From positions 1 to 23,171 of the forward strand of contig CAJUNE010000022.1 in the NCBI GenBank assembly GCA_910587745.1: a stretch of DNA of 23,171 bases. Direction: 5' to 3'. The notes under the pieces were generated by a model. It ran no database searches. It was not told the DNA's origin and worked only from the letters and a program-made list of their open reading frames with translations. The translations under genes and the position numbers were made by a program. Positions 15,188 through 22,323 of the stretch are shown here, in pieces. Position 1 is the first letter of the stretch. Each line of letters starts with the position of its first letter. Source of the stretch: an uncultured Bacilli bacterium. Lineage in GTDB: Bacteria; Bacillota_I; Bacilli_A; RF39; UBA660.

Positions 15188-15784
15188 ATGAAAGAAGAAA
15201 AAGAGACAAAGAAAAACACTCCTAAAAAAAGCACTACAAAAACTACAGGAGCAGCTAATAAAACTGTTCCCAAAAAAACAACTAATAATAAAAAAGCATC
15301 AAATACTACCACCAAGAAAAATGAAACAGCCAAAAATTCTCAAAAAAACAGTCAAAGAAGCACAGCAGCTAAAGATAGCAATAAATCCAATAAAGTAAAT
15401 AATTCAACAAATAAAAATACTAAAAGTACAACAAATAAAATAGAAACAAAAAAAGCTAAAGTTTCTAATAAAAATATTACTAATGAAAAAACAAAACAAA
15501 TACCAAAATCTAAAAACAATGAGAAACAAGAAGAAATACCAAAAACTGAAGTAATAGAAACTAAAAATACATTTAATAGCAAACTTAAAGGATACGAAGT
15601 ATTTATAATCGCAGGTTCTTTAGCCCTTTTAATCGCAATAGTATTAATGGTAAATAAAAACAATATGCGTGCGCATTGCAAAAAAGCAATATGTAATGAA
15701 ACTGGCACAATATGTTATACATATAAATTGGATAAAAATGGAAATACAAAGAAGACATGGGAAGGAAGCTGTCGTAATAAGTAA
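15188..15784 (+). CDS. Lys/Thr/Asn-rich single-pass membrane protein with four-cysteine outer domain
   Basis: 198 aa from the ATG at 15188, which has AAAGAGG 10 bases upstream; an in-frame GTG at 15146 overlaps the promoter. No family recognised. Residues 1-130 are low complexity, almost only Lys, Thr, Asn, Ser, Ala and Glu, strongly basic and probably unfolded. Residues 137-155 form one membrane segment. By the positive-inside rule the tail is cytoplasmic and residues 160-198 are outside. That outer part has Cys164, Cys169, Cys176 and Cys195, which could form two disulfides. It sits where alaS and ireB lie in B. subtilis, just before ruvX, but has its own promoter and no visible terminator, so transcription may run on into the ruvX operon. 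Confidence 0.8.
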   Translation: MKEEKETKKNTPKKSTTKTTGAANKTVPKKTTNNKKASNTTTKKNETAKNSQKNSQRSTAAKDSNKSNKVNNSTNKNTKSTTNKIETKKAKVSNKNITNEKTKQIPKSKNNEKQEEIPKTEVIETKNTFNSKLKGYEVFIIAGSLALLIAIVLMVNKNNMRAHCKKAICNETGTICYTYKLDKNGNTKKTWEGSCRNK

Positions 15785-15799
15785 TAAACAAAGGACATA

Positions 15800-15828
15800 T
15801 TGTAATATAAAAAGAAATTTGATAAAAT
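15800..15828 (+). promoter_or_regulatory. Promoter of the ruvX-greA operon
   Basis: TTGTAA (15800-15805), 17-base spacer, extended -10 TGA plus TAAAAT (15820-15828). The -10 and following bases, GATAAAATAATAA, are identical to the ezrA promoter. Confidence 0.7.
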
Positions 15829-15860
15829 AATAAATGTGTGCAAGAAGAAAGGAATCTTTT

Positions 15861-16280
15861 ATGAGATATTTAGGACTAGATTTAGGGACTAAAACTTTAG
15901 GTGTAGCTATAACAGATAAAACAAAAACTATAGCAAGTGTATTAAAAGTAATTCATTTTAAAAGTGAGGACTATGATACAGCACTTAAAGAAGTAGTTGA
16001 AATAGTACAAAGCTATAATATTGAAAAAATAGCCTTAGGGTTGCCTAAAAATATGAACAATTCTTATGGTTTTGCTAGTGAACGAAGTTTAAAATTTAAA
16101 GATAAATTAGAAAAACTAGTAAATATTCCAATCATTTTAATAGATGAAAGATTAAGCACAGTTGAAGCAGAAAATATTTTATTAAATGCTGATATGAGTC
16201 GTGAAAAAAGAAAGAAGATAATTGATGGAGTAGCGGCAGAGATTATTTTAGAAACATTAATAAAGAAAGAGGAAAATTAA
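15861..16280 (+). CDS. ruvX: RuvX/YqgF-type RNase H-fold nuclease
   Basis: 139 aa (B. subtilis YrrK 138). Family members act as a Holliday junction resolvase or, as shown in E. coli, in 16S rRNA 5' maturation. The start MRYLGLDLGTKTLGVAI carries the first acidic residue (Asp7). Other family motifs are IALGLPKNMN, LIDERLST with the acidic pair, and the C-terminal DGVAAEIILETL with the last Asp. The ATG at 15861 has AAAGGA 7 bases upstream and the protein begins at the conserved strand; an upstream in-frame GTG at 15834 lies just after the promoter and would add nine unrelated residues. It is the first gene of the yrrK-type operon and overlaps the next gene by one base. Confidence 0.93.
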   Translation: MRYLGLDLGTKTLGVAITDKTKTIASVLKVIHFKSEDYDTALKEVVEIVQSYNIEKIALGLPKNMNNSYGFASERSLKFKDKLEKLVNIPIILIDERLSTVEAENILLNADMSREKRKKIIDGVAAEIILETLIKKEEN

Positions 16281-16558
16281 TGAATAATGAGAGTGAGCGT
16301 TATTTTACAGTAAGTGACGCTAATGGTAAAACTATTGAATATGAAATTTTATTTACATTTGATTCAGATGAAACAAAAAAAAGTTATATAGTTTTTACAG
16401 ACAATAATAAAGACAAAGATGGCAGCATTATAACATATGCAGCTACATACGATAAAGATGGCGAAAAGCTTGAGTTAAGAGATATTGAAACTGAGAAAGA
16501 ATGGAATTTAATTGAAACTATATTATCTCAGATCGAAGAAAAAACAAGTGGAGAATAA
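16280..16558 (+). CDS. yrzB: DUF1292 family protein (YrzB-like)
   Basis: 92 aa, the family length. A small acidic cytoplasmic protein of unknown role, found next to ruvX across Firmicutes. Typical features: an opening strand with the pattern FTVSDANGKTIEYEILFTF, an acidic middle, and the C-terminal ETEKEWNLIETILSQIEE. Starts inside TAATG at the ruvX stop with AAAGAGG 7 bases upstream. Confidence 0.88.
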   Translation: MNNESERYFTVSDANGKTIEYEILFTFDSDETKKSYIVFTDNNKDKDGSIITYAATYDKDGEKLELRDIETEKEWNLIETILSQIEEKTSGE

Positions 16559-16570
16559 AGAGGATTTTAA

Positions 16571-17650
16571 ATGAAAAAGAAGTTAATAATAATTATTAGT
16601 ATAATTATAGCAATTATAGCTATTTTAATTGGATTAGATTTTTATGGTTTAACCCCTGTATCTAAAAGTAGTGAAGTAAAACTATTTACTATTACATCAG
16701 GCACAGGAAAAATGGATATAATAAACAATTTAAAAAAAGAAGGCTTAATAAAGAGTAAAATATCTTCTTATATATATGTTATTTTCAATAGTGATTTAAA
16801 TTTACAAGCCGGGAACTATGAGATAAGTCCCAATATGAGTGTAAAAGAAATCTTAAAGAAAATAAATGATGGTAAGATAAAAGAAGAGAAAAACCAAAAC
16901 ACTTTTAGTATTACTTTTGTAGAAGGAAGAAGATTTCCATATTATGCAGGAAAAATAGGCGAAGCAACTGGTAAAACTAAAGAAGAAGTAATCACAGAAT
17001 TAAGTGACAAAGAATATTTAAAAGAATTAATAAACAAATATTGGTTTTTAACGGATGCGATATTAGATGAAAAAGTATATTATCCTTTAGAAGGTTATTT
17101 ATTTCCTAGCACTTATGAATTTTATAAAAATAGCAGTGTAAAAGATATAGTTAAAGTTATGCTAGATACATTTGGCAATAAATTAAAAACATATGAAGAA
17201 ATAATTAATAGTTCTAAATATAACGTTCATGAAATATTAACTTTAGCGAGTATTGTCGAATTAGAAGGCGCAGGCTCTGATGATCGAGCAGGAGTCGCAG
17301 GAGTATTTTATAATAGATTAAGAGATAATTGGAGTTTAGGCAGTGATGCAACAACTTATTATGCTGCGAAGGTCGAATTTAGTGAAAGAGATTTATATAT
17401 AAAAGAAATAAATGAAGTAAATGCTTACAATACAAGACCACAAGCTATGGCTGGAAAACTTCCAATAGGGCCTATTTGTTGTCCTAGTATTGCATCATTA
17501 ATCGCAACTATAAATCCAGAAGAACATGATTATTATTACTTTGTCGCAGATAAATACAAAAAAACCTATTTTACCAAAACAGGTTCTGAACATGATAATA
17601 AAGTAAATGAACTAAAAGCCTCTGGCTTATGGTACACATATAATAAATAA
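16571..17650 (+). CDS. mltG: Endolytic murein transglycosylase MltG
   Basis: 359 aa. A membrane-anchored lytic transglycosylase that cuts nascent glycan strands. Lys-rich start and membrane segment at about 4-24, then a LysM-like domain (about 35-105) and the YceG catalytic domain. Visible motifs: YPLEGYLFPSTYEF (171-184), LASIVELEG with the probable catalytic Glu230 (E. coli Glu218), GVAGVFYNRL, LGSDATTYYA, YNTRPQAMAGKLPIGPI and the final YFVADK with YFTKTGSEHD. AAAGAGGA precedes the ATG, 12 bases after the yrzB stop. Same position as B. subtilis yrrL. Confidence 0.95.
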   Translation: MKKKLIIIISIIIAIIAILIGLDFYGLTPVSKSSEVKLFTITSGTGKMDIINNLKKEGLIKSKISSYIYVIFNSDLNLQAGNYEISPNMSVKEILKKINDGKIKEEKNQNTFSITFVEGRRFPYYAGKIGEATGKTKEEVITELSDKEYLKELINKYWFLTDAILDEKVYYPLEGYLFPSTYEFYKNSSVKDIVKVMLDTFGNKLKTYEEIINSSKYNVHEILTLASIVELEGAGSDDRAGVAGVFYNRLRDNWSLGSDATTYYAAKVEFSERDLYIKEINEVNAYNTRPQAMAGKLPIGPICCPSIASLIATINPEEHDYYYFVADKYKKTYFTKTGSEHDNKVNELKASGLWYTYNK

Positions 17651-17684
17651 AGTACATAAATAGATAAAAGATGAAAATGTACTT
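17650..17684 (+). other. Hairpin directly before the trmR ribosome site
   Basis: AAGTACAT (17650-17657) and ATGTACTT (17677-17684) form a perfect eight-base-pair inverted repeat with a 19-base loop. It fills the mltG-trmR gap, has no T run, and ends one base before AAAGGAG. It may affect translation or mRNA processing; not a terminator. Confidence 0.5.
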
Positions 17685-17700
17685 AAAGGAGAAATGAATT

Positions 17701-18297
17701 TTGAAAGAATTAATACTTGAAATGGAAAGCTATGCCTCCGAGCATAATGTCCCAATTATTGAAAAAGAATCAATAACTTTTATTATGAAATATATAAAAG
17801 CGAATAATATAAAAAGCATATTAGAGATAGGAAGTGCAATTGGTTATTCTAGCATTTTAATGGCAAGTGTAGCACCCGAAGTAACAGTAACAACTATTGA
17901 AAGAGATAATGCTAGATATATGGAATGTGTAAAAAATGTTAAAAAATGCAATTTTGATCAAAAGATAAATGTTGTATTTCAAGATGCTTTAGAAGTCAAT
18001 TTAACAAATACATCATATGATATGATATTTATAGATGCAGCCAAAGGACAATATCAAAAGTTTTTTGAAAAGTTTAAATATTTCCTAAAACCCAATGGTG
18101 TAATAATTACCGATAATTTAAAATTCCATGGTAATGTTGGTAAATCAGGGGAGATAGAATCTAAGAATTTAAGAGGCTTAGTTAGCAAAATAGAAGATTA
18201 TATAGAATTTTTAAAAAGCAACAATGAATTTGACACCAATTTTTATGATGTTGGTGATGGCTTATCAGTAAGTGTGAAAAAAGATGATAAAAAATAA
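17701..18297 (+). CDS. trmR: tRNA 5-hydroxyuridine methyltransferase (TrmR/YrrM-type O-methyltransferase)
   Basis: 198 aa. In B. subtilis TrmR (YrrM) uses S-adenosylmethionine to methylate 5-hydroxyuridine at tRNA position 34, giving 5-methoxyuridine. The fold is that of small class I O-methyltransferases: motif I LEIGSAIGYSS (about 41-51), TTIERD, then DMIFIDAAKGQYQKFF and the strand GVIITDNL with an acidic metal or SAM contact. The start is TTG at 17701: AAAGGAG lies 9 bases upstream, while the nearby ATG at 17694 is out of frame and opens only a short frame. The next in-frame ATG is at 17722. The gene overlaps the following one by 14 bases. Its two U32 neighbours supply the hydroxylation step, which supports the tRNA role over a catechol-type one. 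Confidence 0.88.
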   Translation: MKELILEMESYASEHNVPIIEKESITFIMKYIKANNIKSILEIGSAIGYSSILMASVAPEVTVTTIERDNARYMECVKNVKKCNFDQKINVVFQDALEVNLTNTSYDMIFIDAAKGQYQKFFEKFKYFLKPNGVIITDNLKFHGNVGKSGEIESKNLRGLVSKIEDYIEFLKSNNEFDTNFYDVGDGLSVSVKKDDKK

Positions 18298-19096
18298 TAA
18301 TTTAGTATTAGTAACTAATAATGAAATAGTTGAGACTTTAAAAAATGAATGCGAAGAAAGTAGTATTACTTTCCTTTTTCCAGTTAAAGATTTTTGTGTA
18401 GGAATGCCTTGTTTTGAAATAGAAGAAATAAAAGAAGAAGGATATATATATATTAATCGAATATTAGATAAAGGAGGAATTAACAATTTTAAAGAACTAT
18501 TAAAAAATCTACCAAGTAATATAAAAGGAATCGTATTTGATGATATAGGCATATTAAATATTTTGATAGAAACTAAAAGTAAGCTAACTAAAATATTATT
18601 TTTAAGTCATTCTAATTGTAATTATGAAACTATAAATTCCTTTTTAGAGTATGTAGATAGTGTGGTTATTTCAACAGATATTACTAAAGAAGAAACAGAA
18701 GAAATTCTAAAAAAAGCCACTAAACCTTTAGTTTTATATGCTTTTGGTCATGTAGCCATTATGTATTCTAGAAGAACTTTATTGTCGAATTATAATAATC
18801 ACTTTAAAACAAATATAGAAAAAGAAACAACTTTAAAAGAAAGTATTAGTAAAAAAAGTGTCAAAGCTATTGAGAACAACTATGGAACAATAATTTATAC
18901 AAATGAACCATTTAACAATTTGGCCTTACAAAATTCTGATAATATATTCTACAGTCTTTTTAATACATTATTTATACCAACTGAAGATATTATTAAAATA
19001 TTAAATAATAATAATGATAATTTTGAAGACAAATATCCATATAAATATTTAAGTGAAGAAGAAACCATATTTAGAATAAAGGAGGACAGAGTATGA
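18284..19096 (+). CDS. trhP1: U32-family protein, YrrN/TrhP1-like
   Basis: 270 aa, shorter than YrrN (about 309). It is the divergent partner of the next gene; in B. subtilis YrrN and YrrO (TrhP1, TrhP2) are needed for 5-hydroxyuridine at tRNA wobble positions, using prephenate-derived chemistry. The U32 signature is clear only in the YAFGHVAIMYSRRTLLSNY region (about 158-178), which corresponds to the conserved MYSRR segment. The four clustered cysteines of the partner are missing. The ATG lies inside trmR, with only a weak ribosome site, so translation is likely coupled. It ends in ATGA, overlapping the next start by 4 bases. Identification rests largely on gene order plus that motif. Confidence 0.75.
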   Translation: MIKNNNLVLVTNNEIVETLKNECEESSITFLFPVKDFCVGMPCFEIEEIKEEGYIYINRILDKGGINNFKELLKNLPSNIKGIVFDDIGILNILIETKSKLTKILFLSHSNCNYETINSFLEYVDSVVISTDITKEETEEILKKATKPLVLYAFGHVAIMYSRRTLLSNYNNHFKTNIEKETTLKESISKKSVKAIENNYGTIIYTNEPFNNLALQNSDNIFYSLFNTLFIPTEDIIKILNNNNDNFEDKYPYKYLSEEETIFRIKEDRV

Positions 19097-20280
19097 TTGA
19101 GTTACTTGCTCCTGCGGGCAATTTAGAACGTTTAAAAATAGCTTATCTTTATGGTGCTGATGCTTGCTATATTGGTGGTTATCGTTTTTCACTACGTGCC
19201 AATGCTATAAATTTTAGCAATAGTGAATTAAAAGAAGCTTGTGAATTCGCGCATAATTTAAATAAAAGAGTATATGTTACAGTTAATATTGTTTTACACA
19301 ATAAAGATTTAGATGGATTAAAAGAATATTTAGAAGAGTTAGCAGATATTGGAGTAGATGCAATAATTATAAGTGATATCGCAGTCATTAAAATAATTAA
19401 AGATAATAATATTCCTTTAGAGGTTCATATTTCAACTCAAGCGAGTACACTAAATGCGGAAGCAGCTTTATTTTATAAAAAGTTAGGAGCCAAACGAATA
19501 GTATTAGCAAGAGAAGCAAATAGAGAAGATATTAAAGATATTAAAGATAAAACTGGTTTAGATTTAGAAGGCTTTATCCAAGGTGCTATGTGTACTAGTT
19601 TTAGTGGCAAATGTGTATTATCAAATGTATTCACCAATCGTGATGCTAACCGCGGAGGATGTGCCCAGATATGTCGTTGGACGTTTGATATCGAAAATGA
19701 AAGTGAACCTTTTAGTATGACACCAAAAGATTTAAATATGGCGAAACATATAGAAGATATGATAAATATAGGTGTAAATTCTTTTAAAATTGAAGGCAGA
19801 ATGAGATCAGTTTATTATATAGCAACCATTATATCTGAATATCGTAAAATAATTGATAAAATAAAAATGCATAATTTAAACTTAAACGACATACTATATT
19901 CTAATGACATCATGAATAGATGTGCAAATAGAGAAAGTACTCCTCAATTTTATGACAAATTTCCAAGTGATAAAGAACAATATTATTTAGGAAGAGTTGA
20001 GGAGTCAAATCAAGACTTTTTAGGAATAGTATTAGAAAGTAATGATAATGAAATATTATTAGAACAAAGAAACTATTTTAAAATAGGAGATGTAGTTGAA
20101 TTTTTTGGTCCAAATATGGAACCATTTACTTATACTATAACTAAAATATATAATGAAAATCATGAAAATATTGATATAGCTAGACATCCAAGAATGCTAA
20201 CATATTTAAGTGATTTACCAAAAATGCCAAAAGGATCTATGATGCGATTAAAAGTATTTGACAAAAATGACTATTTGTAG
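19093..20280 (+). CDS. trhP2: U32-family tRNA hydroxylation protein, YrrO/TrhP2-like
   Basis: 395 aa. TrhP-type protein for tRNA U34 5-hydroxylation; older databases call it peptidase U32 or collagenase-like. TIM-barrel start ELLAPAGNLERLKIAYLYGAD, then HISTQAST and the barrel strand RIVLAREA. A cysteine cluster, Cys167, Cys174, Cys190 and Cys194, fits the four ligands of the iron-sulfur centre in this family. KIEGRMRS with YY follows, as in other U32 proteins, and a beta-rich C-terminal domain (about 300-395). AAAGGAGG lies 7 bases before the ATG. With trmR and the yrrN-like gene it completes the mo5U34 pathway. Confidence 0.92.
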   Translation: MIELLAPAGNLERLKIAYLYGADACYIGGYRFSLRANAINFSNSELKEACEFAHNLNKRVYVTVNIVLHNKDLDGLKEYLEELADIGVDAIIISDIAVIKIIKDNNIPLEVHISTQASTLNAEAALFYKKLGAKRIVLAREANREDIKDIKDKTGLDLEGFIQGAMCTSFSGKCVLSNVFTNRDANRGGCAQICRWTFDIENESEPFSMTPKDLNMAKHIEDMINIGVNSFKIEGRMRSVYYIATIISEYRKIIDKIKMHNLNLNDILYSNDIMNRCANRESTPQFYDKFPSDKEQYYLGRVEESNQDFLGIVLESNDNEILLEQRNYFKIGDVVEFFGPNMEPFTYTITKIYNENHENIDIARHPRMLTYLSDLPKMPKGSMMRLKVFDKNDYL

Positions 20281-20286
20281 TATCCT
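20258..20286 (+). promoter_or_regulatory. Candidate internal promoter of greA
   Basis: Perfect TTGACA (20258-20263) in the end of the U32 gene, exact 17-base spacer, TATCCT (20281-20286) as -10 with four of six matches. It would give a 30-base leader to greA. Confidence 0.5.
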
Positions 20287-20321
20287 TTTGTAAGTGCAAA
20301 TTTTATTTGAGGTGAATAAGA

Positions 20322-20789
20322 ATGAAAAAAGAAAATAAAGTAGTAATGACTCCCGAGGGTTATTTAGAGCTAGAAGCGGAGTTAAATGATTTAAAACAAA
20401 ATAAAAGACCTGAGGTTATAGCAACTTTAAAATATGCTAGAAGTCTAGGTGATTTATCTGAAAATGCTGACTATGATGCTGCGCGCAACGAACAAGCGCA
20501 ATTAGAAAGCAGAATTAAAGAATTAGAATACAAATTAGAACATTGTGAAATAGTTGACAACAAAGATAAAAATATTGCTAATGTTGGTTCTACAATCGTT
20601 GTTGAATACGAACCAGGAGATGAAGAAGAATTTAAACTTGTTGGTTCTTTAGAGGCTGATGCTTTTAATAATAAAATTTCCAATGAGTCTCCAATTGGCA
20701 AAGCTGTAATAGGTCATAAAGCGGGAGAAACTATATCAGTTGAAAGTCCAAATGGTTCTTATGAAGTTTTGTTAAAAAGTGTTAAATAG
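20322..20789 (+). CDS. greA: Transcription elongation factor GreA
   Basis: 155 aa (family about 157). It enters the secondary channel of RNA polymerase and stimulates cleavage of backtracked RNA. N-terminal coiled coil at about 10-77 with the acidic tip GDLSENADYDAAR, Asp44 and Glu47 matching E. coli Asp41 and Glu44, and C-terminal FKBP-like domain ending in SPIGKAVIGHKAGE. GAGGTGA ribosome site. In B. subtilis udk lies between yrrO and greA; here it is missing. Confidence 0.97.
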   Translation: MKKENKVVMTPEGYLELEAELNDLKQNKRPEVIATLKYARSLGDLSENADYDAARNEQAQLESRIKELEYKLEHCEIVDNKDKNIANVGSTIVVEYEPGDEEEFKLVGSLEADAFNNKISNESPIGKAVIGHKAGETISVESPNGSYEVLLKSVK

Positions 20790-20800
20790 AAGGAATAAAT

Positions 20801-21211
20801 ATGACAAGTGTGGAAAATGAGTCCGAAATTCCCGAGTTATTAGAAATACCCGAGCAGAATTTAAGGCTAATAAATGAAATAAACCCTTACTTTCAAAAAA
20901 AGGGAGATTTATTTGTTATAATAGCTAGGGAAATAAATTTTCGTTATGGTAAGAACAGTGGCGATTTAAGAGTAGGAATAATTAGAATAAAGGAAGATAA
21001 AACATTTGAATTAGTACTTCCTTTTAGCAAAAATATAATTTACGCTACGATAAATAATAATGTAGTTAAAATAGCTTATGTTGAAGACTATTGCCTAAAA
21101 AATATAGATATAGAACTTAATGAAAGTGGAAGATTAAATTTTGAAGATTATGCTTTTTTACTAGATCCTGAGGAACAATATCTTCTAAGTTCAAGGCCAG
21201 CTTCTAGATAA
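20801..21211 (+). CDS. Unrecognised 136-aa protein at the end of the greA operon
   Basis: 136 aa, no family recognised. The first 20 residues are acidic and Pro/Glu-rich (two EIPE units), the middle is beta-rich (GDLFVIIAREINFRYG, then DLRVGIIRIKED and FELVLPFSKNIIYATI), and the tail is short. No membrane segment or signal peptide. AGAAGGA lies 6 bases before the ATG, and the gap from greA is 11 bases, so it is cotranscribed. A terminator follows at once. Confidence 0.8.
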   Translation: MTSVENESEIPELLEIPEQNLRLINEINPYFQKKGDLFVIIAREINFRYGKNSGDLRVGIIRIKEDKTFELVLPFSKNIIYATINNNVVKIAYVEDYCLKNIDIELNESGRLNFEDYAFLLDPEEQYLLSSRPASR

Positions 21212-21216
21212 GAAAC

Positions 21217-21254
21217 AAATACAACTAACAAAGGTTGTATTTTTATATTTTTTG
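21217..21254 (+). terminator. Terminator of the ruvX-greA operon
   Basis: Nine-base-pair stem AAATACAAC (21217-21225) with GTTGTATTT (21234-21242), eight-base loop, then T-rich sequence. Its 3' arm overlaps the -35 region of the rplS promoter. Confidence 0.8.
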
Positions 21255-21263
21255 TGTTATAAT
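21235..21263 (+). promoter_or_regulatory. Promoter of rplS
   Basis: TTGTAT (21235-21240) inside the terminator stem, 17-base spacer, extended -10 TGT plus TATAAT (21255-21263). Transcription should begin near 21270, giving a leader of about 93 bases. Confidence 0.7.
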
Positions 21264-21270
21264 CTACAAG

Positions 21271-21336
21271 AAACCCAAGAAATATAGAAATATATTTCTA
21301 AAAATCAATCCGCTGTAATATATAAGATTGATGGTT
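21271..21336 (+). promoter_or_regulatory. Structured rplS leader, candidate L19 autoregulatory element
   Basis: Three nested pairings can be drawn: AACC (21272-21275) with GGTT (21333-21336) closes a junction; TAGAAA/TTTCTA (21285-21300) is a palindromic hairpin; ATCAATC (21304-21310) with GATTGAT (21326-21332) is a second hairpin with a 15-base loop. A ribosomal-protein leader of this sort (Rfam L19_leader) is known upstream of rplS in low-GC Gram-positives. I match it by position and shape, not by a covariance model. Confidence 0.5.
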
Positions 21337-21362
21337 AATAAAATTTAGAAAGGATGTGTCAC

Positions 21363-21722
21363 ATGGCAAATTTAGTTGATAAGATTAATGAACGTCACAT
21401 GAGAAAAGACATACCAGAATTTCGTGTAGGAGACACTGTACGTGTTGATGTATGGGTTAAAGAAGGAAAGAAAGAAAGAATCCAAGCATTTGAAGGCTTA
21501 GTAGTAGCTAAAAAAGGTTCAGGAGTATCTGAAACTTTCAGTGTACGTAAAAAATCTGGCGGAATTGGCGTAACTCGTGTATTTCCAGTTAATGCTCCAA
21601 CAATTGATAAAATCGTTGTAGTTAAAAAAGGTCTTGTTAGACGTGCAAAACTTAACTTTATTAAAGGTATGCGTAAAGAATATCGTGTTAAGGAAAGAAA
21701 TGTTAATGCAAAGGGTGAGTAA
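21363..21722 (+). CDS. rplS: 50S ribosomal protein L19
   Basis: 119 aa, family length. L19 sits at the 30S-50S interface. Clear family sequence: EFRVGDTVRVDVWVKEG, RIQAFEGLVVAKKG, SVRKKSGGIGVTRVFPVNAP and the basic tail with RRAKLNF. The ATG at 21363 gives the usual MANLV start with AGAAAGGATG at a proper distance; an in-frame ATG at 21354 overlaps that ribosome site. trmD, rimM and rpsP, often upstream, are absent. Confidence 0.97.
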   Translation: MANLVDKINERHMRKDIPEFRVGDTVRVDVWVKEGKKERIQAFEGLVVAKKGSGVSETFSVRKKSGGIGVTRVFPVNAPTIDKIVVVKKGLVRRAKLNFIKGMRKEYRVKERNVNAKGE

Positions 21723-21734
21723 TCACTCTTTTTT
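21710..21734 (+). terminator. Terminator of rplS
   Basis: Stem AGGGTGA (21712-21718) with TCACTCT (21723-21729), one G-U pair, loop GTAA (a GNRA tetraloop in RNA), followed by a T run to 21734. It covers the stop codon. Confidence 0.85.
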
Positions 21735-21768
21735 CTTGTCTAAAAGAAGAAAATAAAAAGCAAAATTG

Positions 21769-21797
21769 TTGCGTAAGAGAAAAAAAAGTGATACTAT
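21769..21797 (+). promoter_or_regulatory. Promoter of the signal peptidase operon
   Basis: TTGCGT (21769-21774), 17-base spacer, extended -10 TGA plus TACTAT (21789-21797), 29 bases before the start codon. Confidence 0.6.
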
Positions 21798-21825
21798 TAA
21801 TAATGTTAAAAGGAGATAAAAAAGA

Positions 21826-22308
21826 ATGAAAATAATAAAAAGTTTAATACCATATATCATTATTATTATAGTAGTTATATTAGTTCGTACATTTATAGCA
21901 ACTCCTGTAAGGGTAAATGGTTCAAGTATGTATCCCACTTTAAAAGGCAATGAAATAATGCTTTTAAATAAATTAGGACATATTAATAGATTTGATATAG
22001 TTGTTTTAAAAATTGATGATAGAGAAGACAATTTAATTAAAAGAATAATTGGCTTACCGGGCGAAACAGTAGAAATAAAAGACAATGAAATATATATTAA
22101 TGATAAAAAGATAGAAGATAAATATGGTTATGGTGTAACTTATAACATTGATAAAGTAACTTTAAAAAAAGATGAATACTTTATTTTGGGAGATAATCGT
22201 AAGATTTCTCTTGATAGTCGAGTATTTGGCACAATTCATAAAGATGAAATTAAAGGTACAACGGATTTTATCATGTATCCATTTAAAAGTTTTGGCAAAG
22301 TAAAATAA
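21826..22308 (+). CDS. lepB: Type I signal peptidase
   Basis: 160 aa, the compact Gram-positive form (SipS about 184). It removes signal peptides from secreted proteins at the outer membrane face. One membrane segment at about 7-24, then box B NGSSMYPTL with nucleophile Ser34, box D LIKRIIGLPGE with general base Lys72, and box E GDNRKISLDSR. The Ser-Lys spacing of 38 is close to SipS (Ser43/Lys83). AAAGGAGA is 10 bases upstream. It follows rplS, as in many Firmicutes where lepB precedes rbgA, and would process substrates such as the SpoIVB precursor encoded in this window. Confidence 0.95.
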   Translation: MKIIKSLIPYIIIIIVVILVRTFIATPVRVNGSSMYPTLKGNEIMLLNKLGHINRFDIVVLKIDDREDNLIKRIIGLPGETVEIKDNEIYINDKKIEDKYGYGVTYNIDKVTLKKDEYFILGDNRKISLDSRVFGTIHKDEIKGTTDFIMYPFKSFGKVK

Positions 22309-22323
22309 TTACAGGAGGTAAAA

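Noticed and set aside
15834..15860. GTG start for ruvX
   Set aside because: It sits 6 bases after the -10 and adds residues foreign to the family.
20911..20921. TTGTTATAAT inside the 20801 gene as a promoter
   Set aside because: It is coding sequence with no -35, and no gene starts downstream within reach before the operon terminator.
21354..21362. ATG start for rplS three codons upstream
   Set aside because: It is part of the AAAGGATG ribosome site region; L19 proteins start at the MANLV-type ATG.
1188..22085. Reverse-strand open frames, for example within ezrA, ppdK, greA and the signal peptidase gene
   Set aside because: All are antisense shadows of strong + strand genes, hydrophobic or Ser/Leu-rich as expected from reverse AT-rich codons, and have no ribosome sites that I can see.
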